DNA of 64,000 bases from Chrysomallon squamiferum (taxonomy: Eukaryota; Mollusca; Gastropoda; Neomphalida; Peltospiridae), in assembly GCA_012295275.1 (NCBI GenBank), contig CM022668.1:2398989-2462988 (forward strand). Direction: 5' to 3'. The notes beneath the pieces are model-generated. The model did no database searches. It saw only the letters and a list, made by a program, of their open reading frames with translations, and was not told the origin of the DNA. Below, one piece after another: positions 9,995-21,654 of this stretch. How positions within the stretch are numbered: position 1 is the stretch's first letter; the number at the start of each line of letters is the position of its first letter. Both the position numbers and the translations under genes were made by a program.

Positions 9995-10888
9995 GTAGGT
10001 TTGGTCTTTTAGACATCGTTTAAAACATATGACTAAATTTCGTAACTTAAAAAAGTTCTTATTACTTCGTACAGTACGTCACTCCAAATAGAAATACACT
10101 TAGGTCCTAGAATATTATAACTTCATGTTTAAAATTTCTTTGTTTTCAAATATTTATAGTAAACATTATACATTTATTTTTAGATTTCAATTATTTGTTT
10201 TGTTAATTCTGAGATAAACGTTTGCCACCATAATTATTCTCTTAATTTATTGCCATGACGATGTAACTAATTACTAGTTAGCGTCTTCGCTGATATAAAA
10301 TCCAAACTTTAATAATTATATTGGTGTGGATGTGTATTTGTGGTAATGTTAAACATATGTCTCCCTCAGTGTTAATTTATATTCATTTATTTTAAGATGA
10401 TCTATATTTTGTCTGTTTGCATATAATAACATACAGTTACAGGCCAGTTTATGAGATGACATTTCTATTTTAGTACTGAAAGTTTCCTTCATTTTCAAAA
10501 CTACCATTATAATTATCAATGAACTGAGAGAAGATATTTATATTTCTGACAACTCCCCATACTTCTGTACCGTGTAGTTTAAAAGCCAGATGTAAAAGCG
10601 TTGTGTTCTCGTTAAAACCAGATAAGAACCGCTCTGAAACCCAAACTGCGACCACCATTCCTGAAAGAAAGATATAGTCTGTTTCAAAATAGTCGCTCTA
10701 GTTTTTGGTGCAAATTTTATATTTCAAATAATTATTGTTGTATTGAAGACTTTAGATGTGATGTTTAAAAATATATTTTATATTTTATATATATGGTAAA
10801 TGTTTGACATACTTATATTTGTGGGATATGTTATTTTCAGTTAAAGATTTTAAATAACTATGAACTATGTTAGCAACAACTAAACACA

Positions 10889-10960
<72 letters not shown>

Positions 10961-12787
10961 AATTCGTTTGTAACAAAATATTTATTTATTTTTCTTTAAC
11001 CACCTTCAAAAGATAACACTATTTATAGATTAGAAATATATTTTCAAAAGATAATACTCTTCATAGATTAGAATTATATTTTCATCAACAATAAAAGTAA
11101 AGATAAGAAGAACATTAACAACAACAACAACAACAATAATAATAATAATAAATAATCTACAAACAATGATAACTTTAATAATAATATGAGTAAATAATAT
11201 CAATAAACAAATGGTGATGATAACAGTAAGAATAATAATAATAATATAATAACAATAATAATAACAACAATAATAACAATAATGATGATGATAAATAAAT
11301 AAATAAATAATAATTCTAGTAAAACTAATATTTTGACTTATAAATGTTACACATCTATAAACTTGTGCTATAGATATAAATATTTTGAACAGTATAAATG
11401 CTTGCTGGCAGAAATTCCATTCTCATTTTTATCTTTTCATAATGTTTAGAAAACACGAATGTTTATTAAAAGATAACGCAAGTAAAATAAATTTCAATGG
11501 TGATTTTGGTTTTTCTCATAAAAAAGACATCAGAAATGATAAACGTATCATCAACTGTGTCAGTGTTTACGTGAGATTAGACCTGATTTCAGTTACAAAA
11601 CAAATCTGATTTTAAACATTTTACATTCCTAAAGCTTTTAAAATAAACTTATGGCAAAAATAACAAACATGAGACAGATAAAACGACCTCCATTGTAGAG
11701 ATTTGAAGTAATTTTTTAACTCCATAAAAATTGAGACTAGCGAATCCAGATTCATACAAGGTGTGTAATATGTGTGTTATTACACAGAACAGTGTTTTAC
11801 TTTATCTGTCAGTATTCTCATATTAATATTCATATTTGTTTCACATTCTTATTCTCTTTTATTTATTTCATTATAGCAATCTGTATTCCAATTTATATAT
11901 AAATATATATGGTTAATTTTTACCACATTTTTAATAACAAAATAAATATTAATTAAAATTAAAATTAAAATTAAATAATAAATAAAAACTATTAGTGTTT
12001 ACTTATTTTATATTAAGTTACAAAGTTTTAAAATATGAAGAAGAAAATGCAACATATATTTTTGAATATATTCTTTCTAAACTTATAAATCATCAGTTTC
12101 AAAATCATTATTATCATCATCACCATTACAAACGTAAATCAGTGTTGATAAACAATTAATAATAAGTAATGAAAATAAATAAATAAATTAATTAATAAAA
12201 TAATATATAATTAAAAAAAAAGAAAAGAAATGATTATAATAATAATAATAATAATTATTAAAAAATAAATAAATAAATAAATGTAACATTATTTTCAAAC
12301 TAAAACACATTTTGTTTTCTCTGTCCAGACTGTGGTGGTACGACAGTTGGGTTTGGATACTCGGGTACGTTAGAGTATCACTACAAGTATCTCAAGAAGA
12401 AGTACGAAGGCTGCACGCATATCCATGGCAACCTGGAAATCACTAACCTGGTTGACAGAAGCGTCCAGTACGACCTGAGTTTTCTGCGAGAGATTCGCTA
12501 CGTCAGCGGCTACGTGCTCATCGGCCTGGTGACGGAGGTGTTCCACATTCCGCTCACCAACCTGGAGATCATCCGCGGCAACAGCACGTACAGAATACAC
12601 GGCGAGGACTACAGCTTCGTTGTGGCTCTCACCTCGCGATACGGAGACGAGAAAATGGGCCTGAAGGCTCTCCATCTTCCTGCACTGAGAGGTGAGTGTG
12701 ACAGCAGCAACAACAACAATAACAAAACAACAATAACAACAGCAACAACAACAACAACAACAAAACAACAATAACAACAACAACACT

Positions 12788-12820
<33 letters not shown>

Positions 12821-14790
12821 AATAATAACAATAACAAAACAACAAAGCTACAATAATGATACACATCAAAATATTATTTGAATATTTATCTCTTTGTCTC
12901 CGACACTGTTTGAATGTCTCTGTGTTGTTCTTACTCTCATACAAACATTTCAGTTCACACACACTGAAAACACATCCAGATACTTAGAAAGATAAACAAA
13001 GAGAGACCATGCTATATATGACTGTCTGTATTGTAAGTGTTTTATTTCAGAGATATCTGAAGGCAAAGTGTTGTTCAAACAAAACCCAGCTCTATGCTAT
13101 ATATGTATGTCTGTCTGTGTTTTATTTCAGAGATATCTGAAGGCAAAGTGTTGTTCAAACAAAACCCAGCTCTATGCTATATATGTATGTCTGTCTGTGT
13201 TTTATTTCAGAGATATCTGAAGGCAAAGTGTTGTTCAAACAAAACCCAGCTCTGTGTTATGTGGACACAATCGCCTGGGACAGCATTTGCAGGGGACGAA
13301 ATCATTCTGTGGCCTTTCTAGACAGACCTTTCTCCAAGGACTGTAAGTAACCATGGCAACCTGAGGTCATATATTAGTCATGTATTAAAGGGGTGTGGTG
13401 GTAATGCTATGCTATAGATTATATTTTCACTAGATGTGTACAACACCTGTTGTTAAAACACAATAGTTCTAACTGCGTTTGCTTATAACTAATATACTCT
13501 AAACTTTTATAAAGAATAAATATGTGCAACCCATAATTATAACAAAAGTTTAATTTTTGTTTTGCCTGAAATGAAACAGTTGAAAAGAAGTTTAATAAAT
13601 GCCACCAATAGTCTTAGCATTATCTGGACATTTATAAGCAAGTACACACCATAATTATACCATTGTCTATTAATTTTCTTACTGAGTGTAAATATTCTCT
13701 ATCCTGGTATTTACAGTAATGCTTTAGTAGATTACCACATTGATATATATAATATAGATAATTGAATAAACTGATTATTTGCAACAGTTTTTGTGATTCT
13801 GCATTCAGCAAACTACTGTACTTGTGATTTTCTGGTTTAACAGTTTGATAATTTTTATTTTATTTTATTATTAATTTTATTTATTTATTTATTATTTTTT
13901 AATTTCAGGTGATCAGTGTTCAGACAACTGTCAGGAATCGGAGACTGAGGTTGGAGGATGCTGGAGCACATTTCCAGAATACTGCGCGAGAGGTGAGTTT
14001 GTCATCAGTGTCAAGAGTCAGATGCACACTTTTAAATTACAAGATGGTGGAGAATAAACCGATTTTCTTTTCAGATAGCTCATTTCCAATAATCTGTCAT
14101 ACTTTATCATTATGAAAATGTGATTGCCAACAATAAAACAATGATTTCAAAATGATCTTAATTTTTTTTTTTTCATTCACTTTAATTTTAAAGCTTTGTT
14201 TCAAAAGATGAATCTAGTGTAAGTGTACAGTTTTCACTGTTTCAGGACAGAAACAGCACTGTCACCAGTCTTGTCCGGATCGCTGTTTCGGTGCAAATTC
14301 TGACCAGTGCTGTCATTCCCAGTGTGCAGCAGGGTGCTCTGGTCCTACACAGTTCGACTGCGTGGTAAGTGATGTCCTGCTTTCTGTGTTTTACAGACTG
14401 CTTACAACAAAATATTCTGTCGTAAATATAAACAATTTCTTTTTAATACGAATGTTTTTGTTGTTGTTCTTTTAATTATATTTTCTTAGTATTCATTTCA
14501 TTCCCCCCCAACTTAAATTCTGTTTTTATTATTTACATTCATCCTTTATATTAAATTCCTAGAACTGAAAATTACTTTTAGAAATATTAGAAAAGTTCAA
14601 GAAATATATATATATATAAAAAACTAACAAACAACAAACAAACAAACAAAAAAAATAAATTAAATTAAAAAAAAAAATAAATAAAATTTTCTTTCTACAG
14701 ATGTGCAAAGATTTCGACTATTACGGAGAATGTCGATCTTTCTGTCCTGATGGAACATATCCAGTCAAAAACAGTTGTATCAAATTCTGA
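9895..14790 (+). CDS. Secreted EGFR-ectodomain-like protein, paralogue B (complete, 295 aa)
   Basis: Exons 9895-9994, 12329-12691, 13211-13342, 13909-13992, 14246-14364 and 14701-14790 join into 888 nt including TGA, phases 1,1,1,1,0. Residues 1-18 or so form a signal peptide (MMKSFFLLTVCFINAVISVE). Residues about 34-198 are a single receptor-L domain; residues 199-295 are furin-like, with DQCCHSQCAAGCSGP close to the ErbB CCHNQCAAGCTGP. The protein ends at CIKF, right after the last cysteine pair, so it is a natural L1-plus-half-CR protein with no second L domain, stalk, membrane span or kinase. Exon sizes of 132 and 119 nt equal those of paralogue A. The first of two tandem ATGs is taken; an upstream in-frame ATG at 9826 would add a basic stretch before the signal peptide. 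Function is inferred only: extracellular ligand binding or receptor modulation. Exon 3 has two extra acceptor copies upstream. Confidence 0.87.
9995..12328. repeat. Intron 1 of paralogue B
   Basis: AT-rich. Holds (CA)n at about 10887-10957, AAC/AAT-type repeats at about 11118-11300, TAAA repeats at 12170-12290, and on the minus strand an exon-like frame (10470-10660, separate entry). Nothing else gene-like. Confidence 0.8.
10470..10660 (-). other. Possible terminal exon or gene fragment, unrecognised
   Basis: On the minus strand a good acceptor (TATCTTTCTTTCAG|GA) is followed by 62 codons starting MVVAVWVSERFLSGFNENTT and ending GNFQY with TAA. Composition looks protein-like rather than repeat-like, but I recognise no family and see no upstream exon. 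It may be a chance frame or the last exon of a gene nested in intron 1 of paralogue B. Confidence 0.2.
12329..12691 (+). CDS. Paralogue B exon 2: receptor-L domain
   Basis: Acceptor TTCTCTGTCCAG|AC, donor CTGAGAG|GTGAGT. It codes DCGGTTVGFGYSGTLEYHYK, then EGCTHIHGNLEITNLV, GYVLIGLVTEVFHIPL, NLEIIRGNSTYRIHG. It is notably GC-richer than its surroundings (codons such as ATCATCCGCGGC), unlike the AT-rich introns. Confidence 0.9.
12700..12850. repeat. (AAC)n-type microsatellite next to the exon 2 donor
   Basis: About 145 bp of AAC/AAT triplets starting 12 nt after the donor of paralogue B exon 2. A similar triplet block follows the exon 3 donor of paralogue A. Confidence 0.93.
13041..13258 (+). 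repeat. 80-bp tandem repeat duplicating the exon 3 acceptor of paralogue B
   Basis: Three copies start at 13041, 13121 and 13201. Each has TTTATTTCAG|AGATATCTGA and the next 40 or so exon bases; copies 1 and 2 then diverge at ...CTCTATGCTATATATGTATG, and copy 3 continues as the true exon. The 80-bp unit is not a multiple of three, so simple use of an early acceptor shifts the frame and stops at 13319-13321. Confidence 0.95.
13211..13342 (+). CDS. Paralogue B exon 3: end of receptor-L domain
   Basis: Acceptor TTTTATTTCAG|AGATATC, donor AAGGACT|GTAAGT. It codes EISEGKVLFKQNPALCYVDT then IAWDSICRGRNHSVAFL. This is the third of three copies of the exon's 5' part; only this copy runs on in frame to the donor. 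Confidence 0.85.
13909..13992 (+). CDS. Paralogue B exon 4: furin-like, first part
   Basis: Acceptor TTTTTTAATTTCAG|GTGATC, donor GCGAGAG|GTGAG. It codes (with the split Cys) CDQCSDNCQESETEVGGCWS and TFPEYCARG; phase 1 in and out. Confidence 0.82.
14246..14364 (+). CDS. Paralogue B exon 5: furin-like, CCH..C module
   Basis: Acceptor CACTGTTTCAG|GACAG, donor GACTGCGTG|GTAAGT. It codes QHCHQSCPDRCFGANSDQCC then HSQCAAGCSGPTQFDCV. Unlike paralogue A, the donor here is single. Confidence 0.87.
14701..14790 (+). CDS. Paralogue B exon 6: last cysteines and stop
   Basis: Acceptor TTTTCTTTCTACAG|ATG, phase 0. It codes MCKDFDYYGECRSFCPDGTY then PVKNSCIKF and TGA. The homologous exon of paralogue A keeps going into a repeat tail. 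Confidence 0.85.
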   Translation: MCKDFDYYGECRSFCPDGTYPVKNSCIKF

Positions 14791-15036
14791 TCACGTTTTG
14801 TGTTAACAACAAACAACAGAAAGACTGGGACTGAAAAGAGAGAGAGAGGAAAAATAATTTCATGTTTCTGTAGCTGAAATAATTCAGTGTCTGAAGATAA
14901 ATGTTATTTGAAAACAAGATTTGTCTTTTTGAAATCATGTGACTGGACTTATTGTACAAATGTACATTTAAAATAAGTATTTTTAAAAATAGTTTTCTTC
15001 AGTCCATTTCTGTAAGCATATCATTTTCACTTTATT

Positions 15037-15091
<55 letters not shown>

Positions 15092-16196
15092 GTGAGTAAG
15101 CATGTTGTGAGTCAACAATTATTATTTTTTATTTTTTTATTTATATGTTTAATAATTATCTTTTACATATTATTATCTAAGTTTAAGAATTAAAGATTTT
15201 CAGAGTAACTGTTGCATTTGATTAGCTAGTTGTAAAGGTATCAAGAATATCTTCATTTTTTAATTATTTTTTTTAGTTTTTTTTTTTTTTTTTTTTAACT
15301 GATAGAATTTTCCTTCTTTAGCTTTTTATTTATATTTTTTATTATTTATTTTTAAACAAAGTTGATTTTCAGTGAATTATTTAACCCTTGAGTACAAAAG
15401 AAATACAAGATAAATTAAGTCAAAGACCAATGATTTTTTTTGTTTTGTTCTAAACTAGTAAAAATATTCAACTTGTAAAAAGTTCAGAATTTACGTTTGA
15501 AATTTTGTGTCCATTTACATTTGACTTCACGTTTTGTACATTGCCTTTTTTATACTTTTATTTATTTTTGTATGTGTATATTGTAGTAAGCATTAAACAT
15601 ATTGGAATAAAAAATAGTGAAAAATACATAACAAATCTGTCTTATTTTTATTTAGATCATTCAATAATTCATATTCTGTTCATATTTAACATATTTTACT
15701 GTTCCATTTTTAACGAAGAAATAAATTTAACCACATACTCTACAATTGTAATGCTCATGACAATATTCCTAAACTTTCTTTTTATATTATTCATGAAAAT
15801 CATGACCATTTATATTTTTTCAGTATTCATGAAGTCACATACCTTTTTGTCATTTTCACTTCACAGTTCATGAAGTCACACATCTAAATATACATTTTTA
15901 CCATCACCATTATTCGTGAAAACATACGTTTATAAATTTTACTTATTCACTGTTTGTAAAGTTACACTTCCCATCAACCACCTTTTGTTGTTGTCACTGC
16001 TGATGTCGCTTCCAGATAACGTGTTGTTGTTTTCATTGTTGATGATAATGTAGACAATCTGATAAGCTTTATTATGTAAAATTTTGTAATAAAGTTTGTA
16101 ATGAATTTAAAAATTTTAAATTACTTGCTGAATACTCTGACAGTAATGAATAAACAAAGGTGTAATTAATAAAATAAGTAATAAATAAATAAAGCA

Positions 16197-16229
<33 letters not shown>

Positions 16230-19200
16230 TAAATAAATAAAAATAATAATAAATATATAAAATTAATTAGAAACAGAAGAGTAAATAAATTTGGATTGGT
16301 AGAAATATAGACAGAAAATGAATAAATAATATTACAATGGTTTACAATAATAATAATAAATTAATAAATTGAACTGAATTAATTTGAAATAATAAAAAAT
16401 AAATTAAAATAAATTAATAAATAAAAACAGACAGCAATTAGCATGAAAACAAGTTTATATAAAATTCCATATGCAAGAAGAAGCATCTTTGACATACACG
16501 ATACACGTACAGTATTTTCAAACACTTTTTAAAAACAGAACTAAAAGATAACATTTTGTATTTTAGAATTTAGAATATAAGCAGGAACTGGATCACAAAC
16601 TGATAATAAGAAAATAGTAATCTTCAAAATAAACAAACACTAACCATGTTAACAGAATATATAAATAAGTAAATAATAAAATATATGAAGGTTCACTAAA
16701 AGAAAATTAAAGAAAAAAAAATGTTGGCTTTTGTGTTAAAGAATAAAAAGAAAATTGTCACTATTTTATATAACATAACTTTTAACATTTTTTTTATTTT
16801 TATTTAAATTTATTTTAAAAAAACGTTTTCTTCAAATGAAGACAAATTCTGATTTCCTATTTATTTTTAGTATATTTATATTCAGCATGTTGTATTTTTA
16901 TTTATGCTTTACTGAAAAGAAAAAAAAAATAAATAAATAAAAATGAAGATGTAATCCTGAGAAAAGCATTAAATAAAAAAAAAATAAAAAATAGGCCTGA
17001 GATAAAACACACACAAATGTAAATGAAATTATGATTAAAAAAACCAGTAAAATAAACTGACATAAGTCTATCCACTTTAGAAGAAAAAAACAAAATAGTT
17101 TTAATTTGTCTGATAAAGATGTCTTTTAAAATAGTAATAATAAAATAAATAAAATAAATAAAATAAATAAATAAAAATCTCAGAATAAAACATGAAATCA
17201 CACTGAACATTTAAAATATAGTTAATGACTAGAACTCACTGAAAATGTAGACATTTTTTATTTGTATGTTAACATGATTTCTAAATAATGTTTTAAAATT
17301 TTTTCAATATTTTTTCTTTACAATGGCCAAAACTGAATTTTCAGAAGATATACATGTTATCTCTATTACACATGACATTTTGAATATCATGATTAATTAG
17401 ATTTTATTATTTGCATTTCCCATGAAATAAAGTAATCAGTTCTAGAGGCATATCAACATATTATTATTATTATTATAATAATATTACAGAACATTACATT
17501 TTTTCTTTTCACAGCAAAAAGAGATAAAAAAGAAATAATTGTTTTCTGAATTTATCTGGATTGTGACCTATTTGCTTTGCTTGCCATTACAACATAATTA
17601 ACATCTTTTTAACACTTTACAAAGTACTGAGAAAATAAAATAAAAATAAGGAACAACTGTAACTATGAAGATAATAAAATTTGCAATTTAAAAAAAAACT
17701 TTTTTTTTTTCTAAACACAAAACATTAACAAATCTATGTACATAGTTACATTTGTTTTCTCAACAAAGAACTTTAAAACCAGCCAAATTTTTATATAAAA
17801 GGCAAATTTGTGACATTATTTCTGAGTTTGTTGACGACAGTCATGATTCACAATGTATGCATATTGATACTTTATTTTTAGTTGTTTAAATTTTTTCATT
17901 AGAACAAAAAAAAAAAATTAATAATATTAATTAAAAAAAAATACAAATAAAATAAACCAAATATTTTATGAAAAGAAACATTAATGCTTTTCACAATAAT
18001 AATAATAATAATAATAATAATAATCATATAAAAATAAGTAAATAAATAAAGCAATAATAAAAAAATATTCTGCTACATATAAAATACAATACAAATAGAA
18101 AATGATTTATAACAATGTTAATTTTTCATACATAATTATTCAGAATTAATTAACATAAATATAACAATTATTTTTAATCACTGACTTCTGCTATTAAATA
18201 TTCATTTTGTTATTAATTTAGGTCTTATTTTTAACTAGTCCTAGAAAAAATATACACTTCTTCTTACATCATGTTGATAGTAAAGTAGAAAATTGCTATC
18301 ATCATTCATCATGGGTACTCAATCAGCAACAAAAAATCTTTAACAGAAATCTTTCTATAAATGAAGAGCTTATTTGCTAACTGATAATTATGATGTAATT
18401 ATTTACTATAGTTTTTTATAATAACTTTTTGTATTATTAAACCAGACATTAATTACTGATACTTTAAGATTTGAGATAAACATTAATTATTAAAATATTA
18501 AATATTGAAATAATAAATTGTTCCAGGATTTATCCAATTCAGTTTTAATTATTTATAATTTTAATAAGTAATTATTTTGTCATCTGTTTAGTTTAGTTTT
18601 TAAAACAATTCACAATTCAACACAACTCTATATTAACATGAATTAATTCTCAACTCTAAAATGGATGAAGACTGATACAAATTTTCATCATAATTAGAAA
18701 TACTTTTTTTTTTTTTGCACCAACTTGGATTAAAAACAAAACAAAAAACTCACAGAAATGTATATACATTAATTTCAAACATTCTAAACAATAATGTTTT
18801 TATTAAATAAAGAAAAGAAAAGAATGGAAGAAGAAAAAAATGAAATAAATGAAAAATAAAATTTAAAAAAAAGTAATTAAGAACTTAAAAATAACAAAAA
18901 AGTAGAACTTACATTTTAAATTAGGATTGCTAAATTTTAATTTTATATTACACTGTAGCATTTATTTTACAGAATTTCTTCTTCTTAGTTTGTTAATAAT
19001 AATATAAAAATGAAATGAAATGATAAAATAAAATATATTTTGAAAAAATAAAAATTATAAGCCTTAGATGATATTTAATTAAAAAACAGTAGGCATATAT
19101 AGATTAATTATTTGTTTTAGAATTATCTTTAAAGATTACCCAACTAGCATCTTAATTATATTCGATGTAGATTAATTTAACAGGTTTTTTTTTTCTGCAC

Positions 19201-19577
19201 CTATTAAACAAGAACTATCACAAAACTGCATAAAACAGTTGTTTATACACTGATGTGAAACAGTAGCATAGATACTCTGATATACTTCATTGTTTAACTT
19301 TGTAGTGACTATACCATTGATATGTACATATTACATACATAAAGGCAAGGTATATTAGTTTTACAAAGTGAAGCACAGACATGCAAAATCTAAGATTTAC
19401 TGTGCTTATTTGTAGGAAGTTATCAAAAAGAATAAAAAGCATAATAATAATGATGATGATGATGATGACTATGATAATGATAACAGCAATAATAATAACT
19501 AAATAAATAAAAAGAAATAAATTATTAAAAAAGTTAATAGTTTACTTGTATCTAGTTCTAGTATAAATTATTCTTGC

Positions 19578-19628
<51 letters not shown>

Positions 19629-20279
19629 AATAATAAAAATAAAATATTTAATTCAAGGCAAGGATTAATTTTGTTATTATAAAATGTATGAAATCTGGAT
19701 GAGATAATTAAAAAGGAATAGATTTCTGATTTAAATGAAATCAGAGAATAACAACATCTACAGTGAAAAACATTTATCACAAGCTGTGAAATACCCGAAG
19801 CTGCTGCATAAAGGTAAATAACGTAATATTTTAACTACGTCCTCTACAAAATTAATATTAATAAAACCATTGTGACATATCACATTTTATTATTTAAATT
19901 ATTACTGTATCAGCTTAACATTAATTACATCAAGAATTAATTAAATTGTGTAACAAAAATGTTTCATTTTAAGCCCAGCGTATAAAACAAACATCATAAC
20001 CCTAGTTGCAAACCCTAGTTGGCCCTATACATGATGTAATTTACATACATATTACTGTTTTTTTGAAAATGTTAGGTACATGTACTGCAATCAACAGATT
20101 TACTTCAAACAAAACAAGAGGTAATCAAACTTTCTTTTATCTATTAGACAACAAATAAAACTTTCCACACACACAGAAGATACCAAGGCAAACATAACTG
20201 CAAAAATATGAAATTTACAAGCTTAAAATACTGTATTGCTTTGTTGTTTTGAAAACAGCTTATAAAATGCATCTTGTTT
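14791..20279. other. Gene-poor AT-rich region between paralogue B and CASC3
   Basis: Convergent gene ends with 5.5 kb between them, presumably including both 3' UTRs. Contains (ATT)n at 15042-15090, AAT/TAAA repeats at 16170-16440, 17140-17175, 18000-18060 and 19579-19622. Open frames at 15505-15873 and 16902-17210 are Phe/Ile/Tyr-rich and look like translated AT noise. No gene or element recognised. Confidence 0.75.
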
Positions 20280-21500
20280 CTACTGCGATGAGCGACTTTC
20301 AACTTTAATGTTTTCAGTTAATTTAGTTTTTTCTGAAGTTTGCCTGTCAACTGCAAAGCCTGGAGTCTGAGACTCAGTCTGTACAGACATCCCCAGCTCC
20401 TGCACAGTGGGTTTGTTGTCTTCGACCTTCAGATGTCGTTTGACTACAAACTCATGAACCACTGGAGCTCTGTACGTCTGTTCTTCATCTGCACCACTCA
20501 CATTGCCTTTGTTATCAGTTGTCTCCCCCTTAATAGCACTCATTACATCCCCTTTATTATCACTGACCTTATTTTCTTCACCAGCTGTCTTCTCCTGATT
20601 ATCATTAACTATATCCCCTCTATTACCTCTCATTTCCTCTTTTTCCTCACTAGAGTTCTCCTCAGTATCATTAATTACCTCCCCTTTGTTATCACTAATC
20701 TCACTTTCTTTACTGGTTGTCTTCTCCTGGTCTTCAGAAGTTATGTCCCTTTGAGAACTCTCATTGTTCTCCTTTTTAACAGTCACTGCCTCTAGGTTTA
20801 CATCTCTGTGACAAGCACTGTCAGAATGATCTGTGACGTGAGAATCACTGTCAGCTTTCTCACAGCTTTCTGAAATATCAGCATTTTCTGTTTTGACTGC
20901 ACTGGAAGTCACATGACTTTCCCTTCCTTTCTGTGTGTCATCTTCATTCACCTGACTTGTAACACTTTCACAAGAATTACTGTCCAGAGAAGAAACCTGA
21001 TTTGTTTTACTAGTACTGTTATCATCCCTGTCCACAGCACTGGATATGCGTGCTTTAACCTCACCACCAGCTTGTTTCTCACTCACAGATTCAGCTTCAC
21101 ACTCTACAGAATCATTTTCTAAATTTCTTTCTAAAATGTCACTCTGGATGCGGCTTCGGTCAGTTTGAGAGGAATTTCTTACATCACTCCCACCCGACAA
21201 GCTACACGAGTTCAAACTCTGACCAGTGTTTGTTACATCAACACTCTCACCTGACCTTTCACTATCTACTACACTGTCTTCAACACTGGACATGTTGGGC
21301 ACACTGCTGCTGCTGTTGTTGTTGCTGTTATAAAGATGATGTTCACTGTCAGGTGCCCAGTCCTGCTGTCCTACGTCTTCGCTGTACTCGATGGGTTCAG
21401 GTTCCTGAACCTCCTCCGTACTGTACCCACCCCACTCAGGTTGCCCCCCTTCTTCTGCACCCTGGTTCTCCTGACTCCTACAGTCTCCCCTCGGCCGATC
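20280..21500 (-). CDS. CASC3: CASC3 exon 12: long hydrophilic C-terminal extension
   Basis: Acceptor TGTTTATTTCAG|GATCGG; 406 codons plus TAG. It begins DRPRGDCRSQENQGAEEGGQ, then an Asn/Ser run, then a Ser/Glu/Asp/Asn/Thr-rich sequence with imperfect repeats of D(N)KG(E/D)V..... (NKGEVIND, RGDIVND, NKGDVMS, NKGNVSG) and a final VVHEFVVKRHLKVEDNKPTV stretch that is less biased. Predicted disordered by composition. No counterpart in human CASC3. Confidence 0.85.
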   Translation of the reverse strand, partial: DRPRGDCRSQENQGAEEGGQPEWGGYSTEEVQEPEPIEYSEDVGQQDWAPDSEHHLYNSNNNSSSSVPNMSSVEDSVVDSERSGESVDVTNTGQSLNSCSLSGGSDVRNSSQTDRSRIQSDILERNLENDSVECEAESVSEKQAGGEVKARISSAVDRDDNSTSKTNQVSSLDSNSCESVTSQVNEDDTQKGRESHVTSSAVKTENADISESCEKADSDSHVTDHSDSACHRDVNLEAVTVKKENNESSQRDITSEDQEKTTSKESEISDNKGEVINDTEENSSEEKEEMRGNRGDIVNDNQEKTAGEENKVSDNKGDVMSAIKGETTDNKGNVSGADEEQTYRAPVVHEFVVKRHLKVEDNKPTVQELGMSVQTESQTPGFAVDRQTSEKTKLTENIKVESRSSQ

Positions 21501-21623
21501 CTGAAATAAACAAATAAAAAGTTTATCAAAACATTATTTTATTTAAATAAAAACCTATTATTCACAAATATTAAAATAGATCAAATATGGAAATTACAAG
21601 ATTTTATTTAAAAAGTGCATACA

Positions 21624-21654
<31 letters not shown>

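Noticed and set aside
12370-12864. Minus-strand frame opposite paralogue B exon 2
   Set aside because: Shadow of the exon plus translated AAC repeat; the plus strand has the domain and the splice sites.
20340-21517. Plus-strand hydrophobic frames opposite CASC3 exon 12
   Set aside because: Antisense shadows of a Ser/Glu-rich exon, which typically give Leu/Phe-rich frames.
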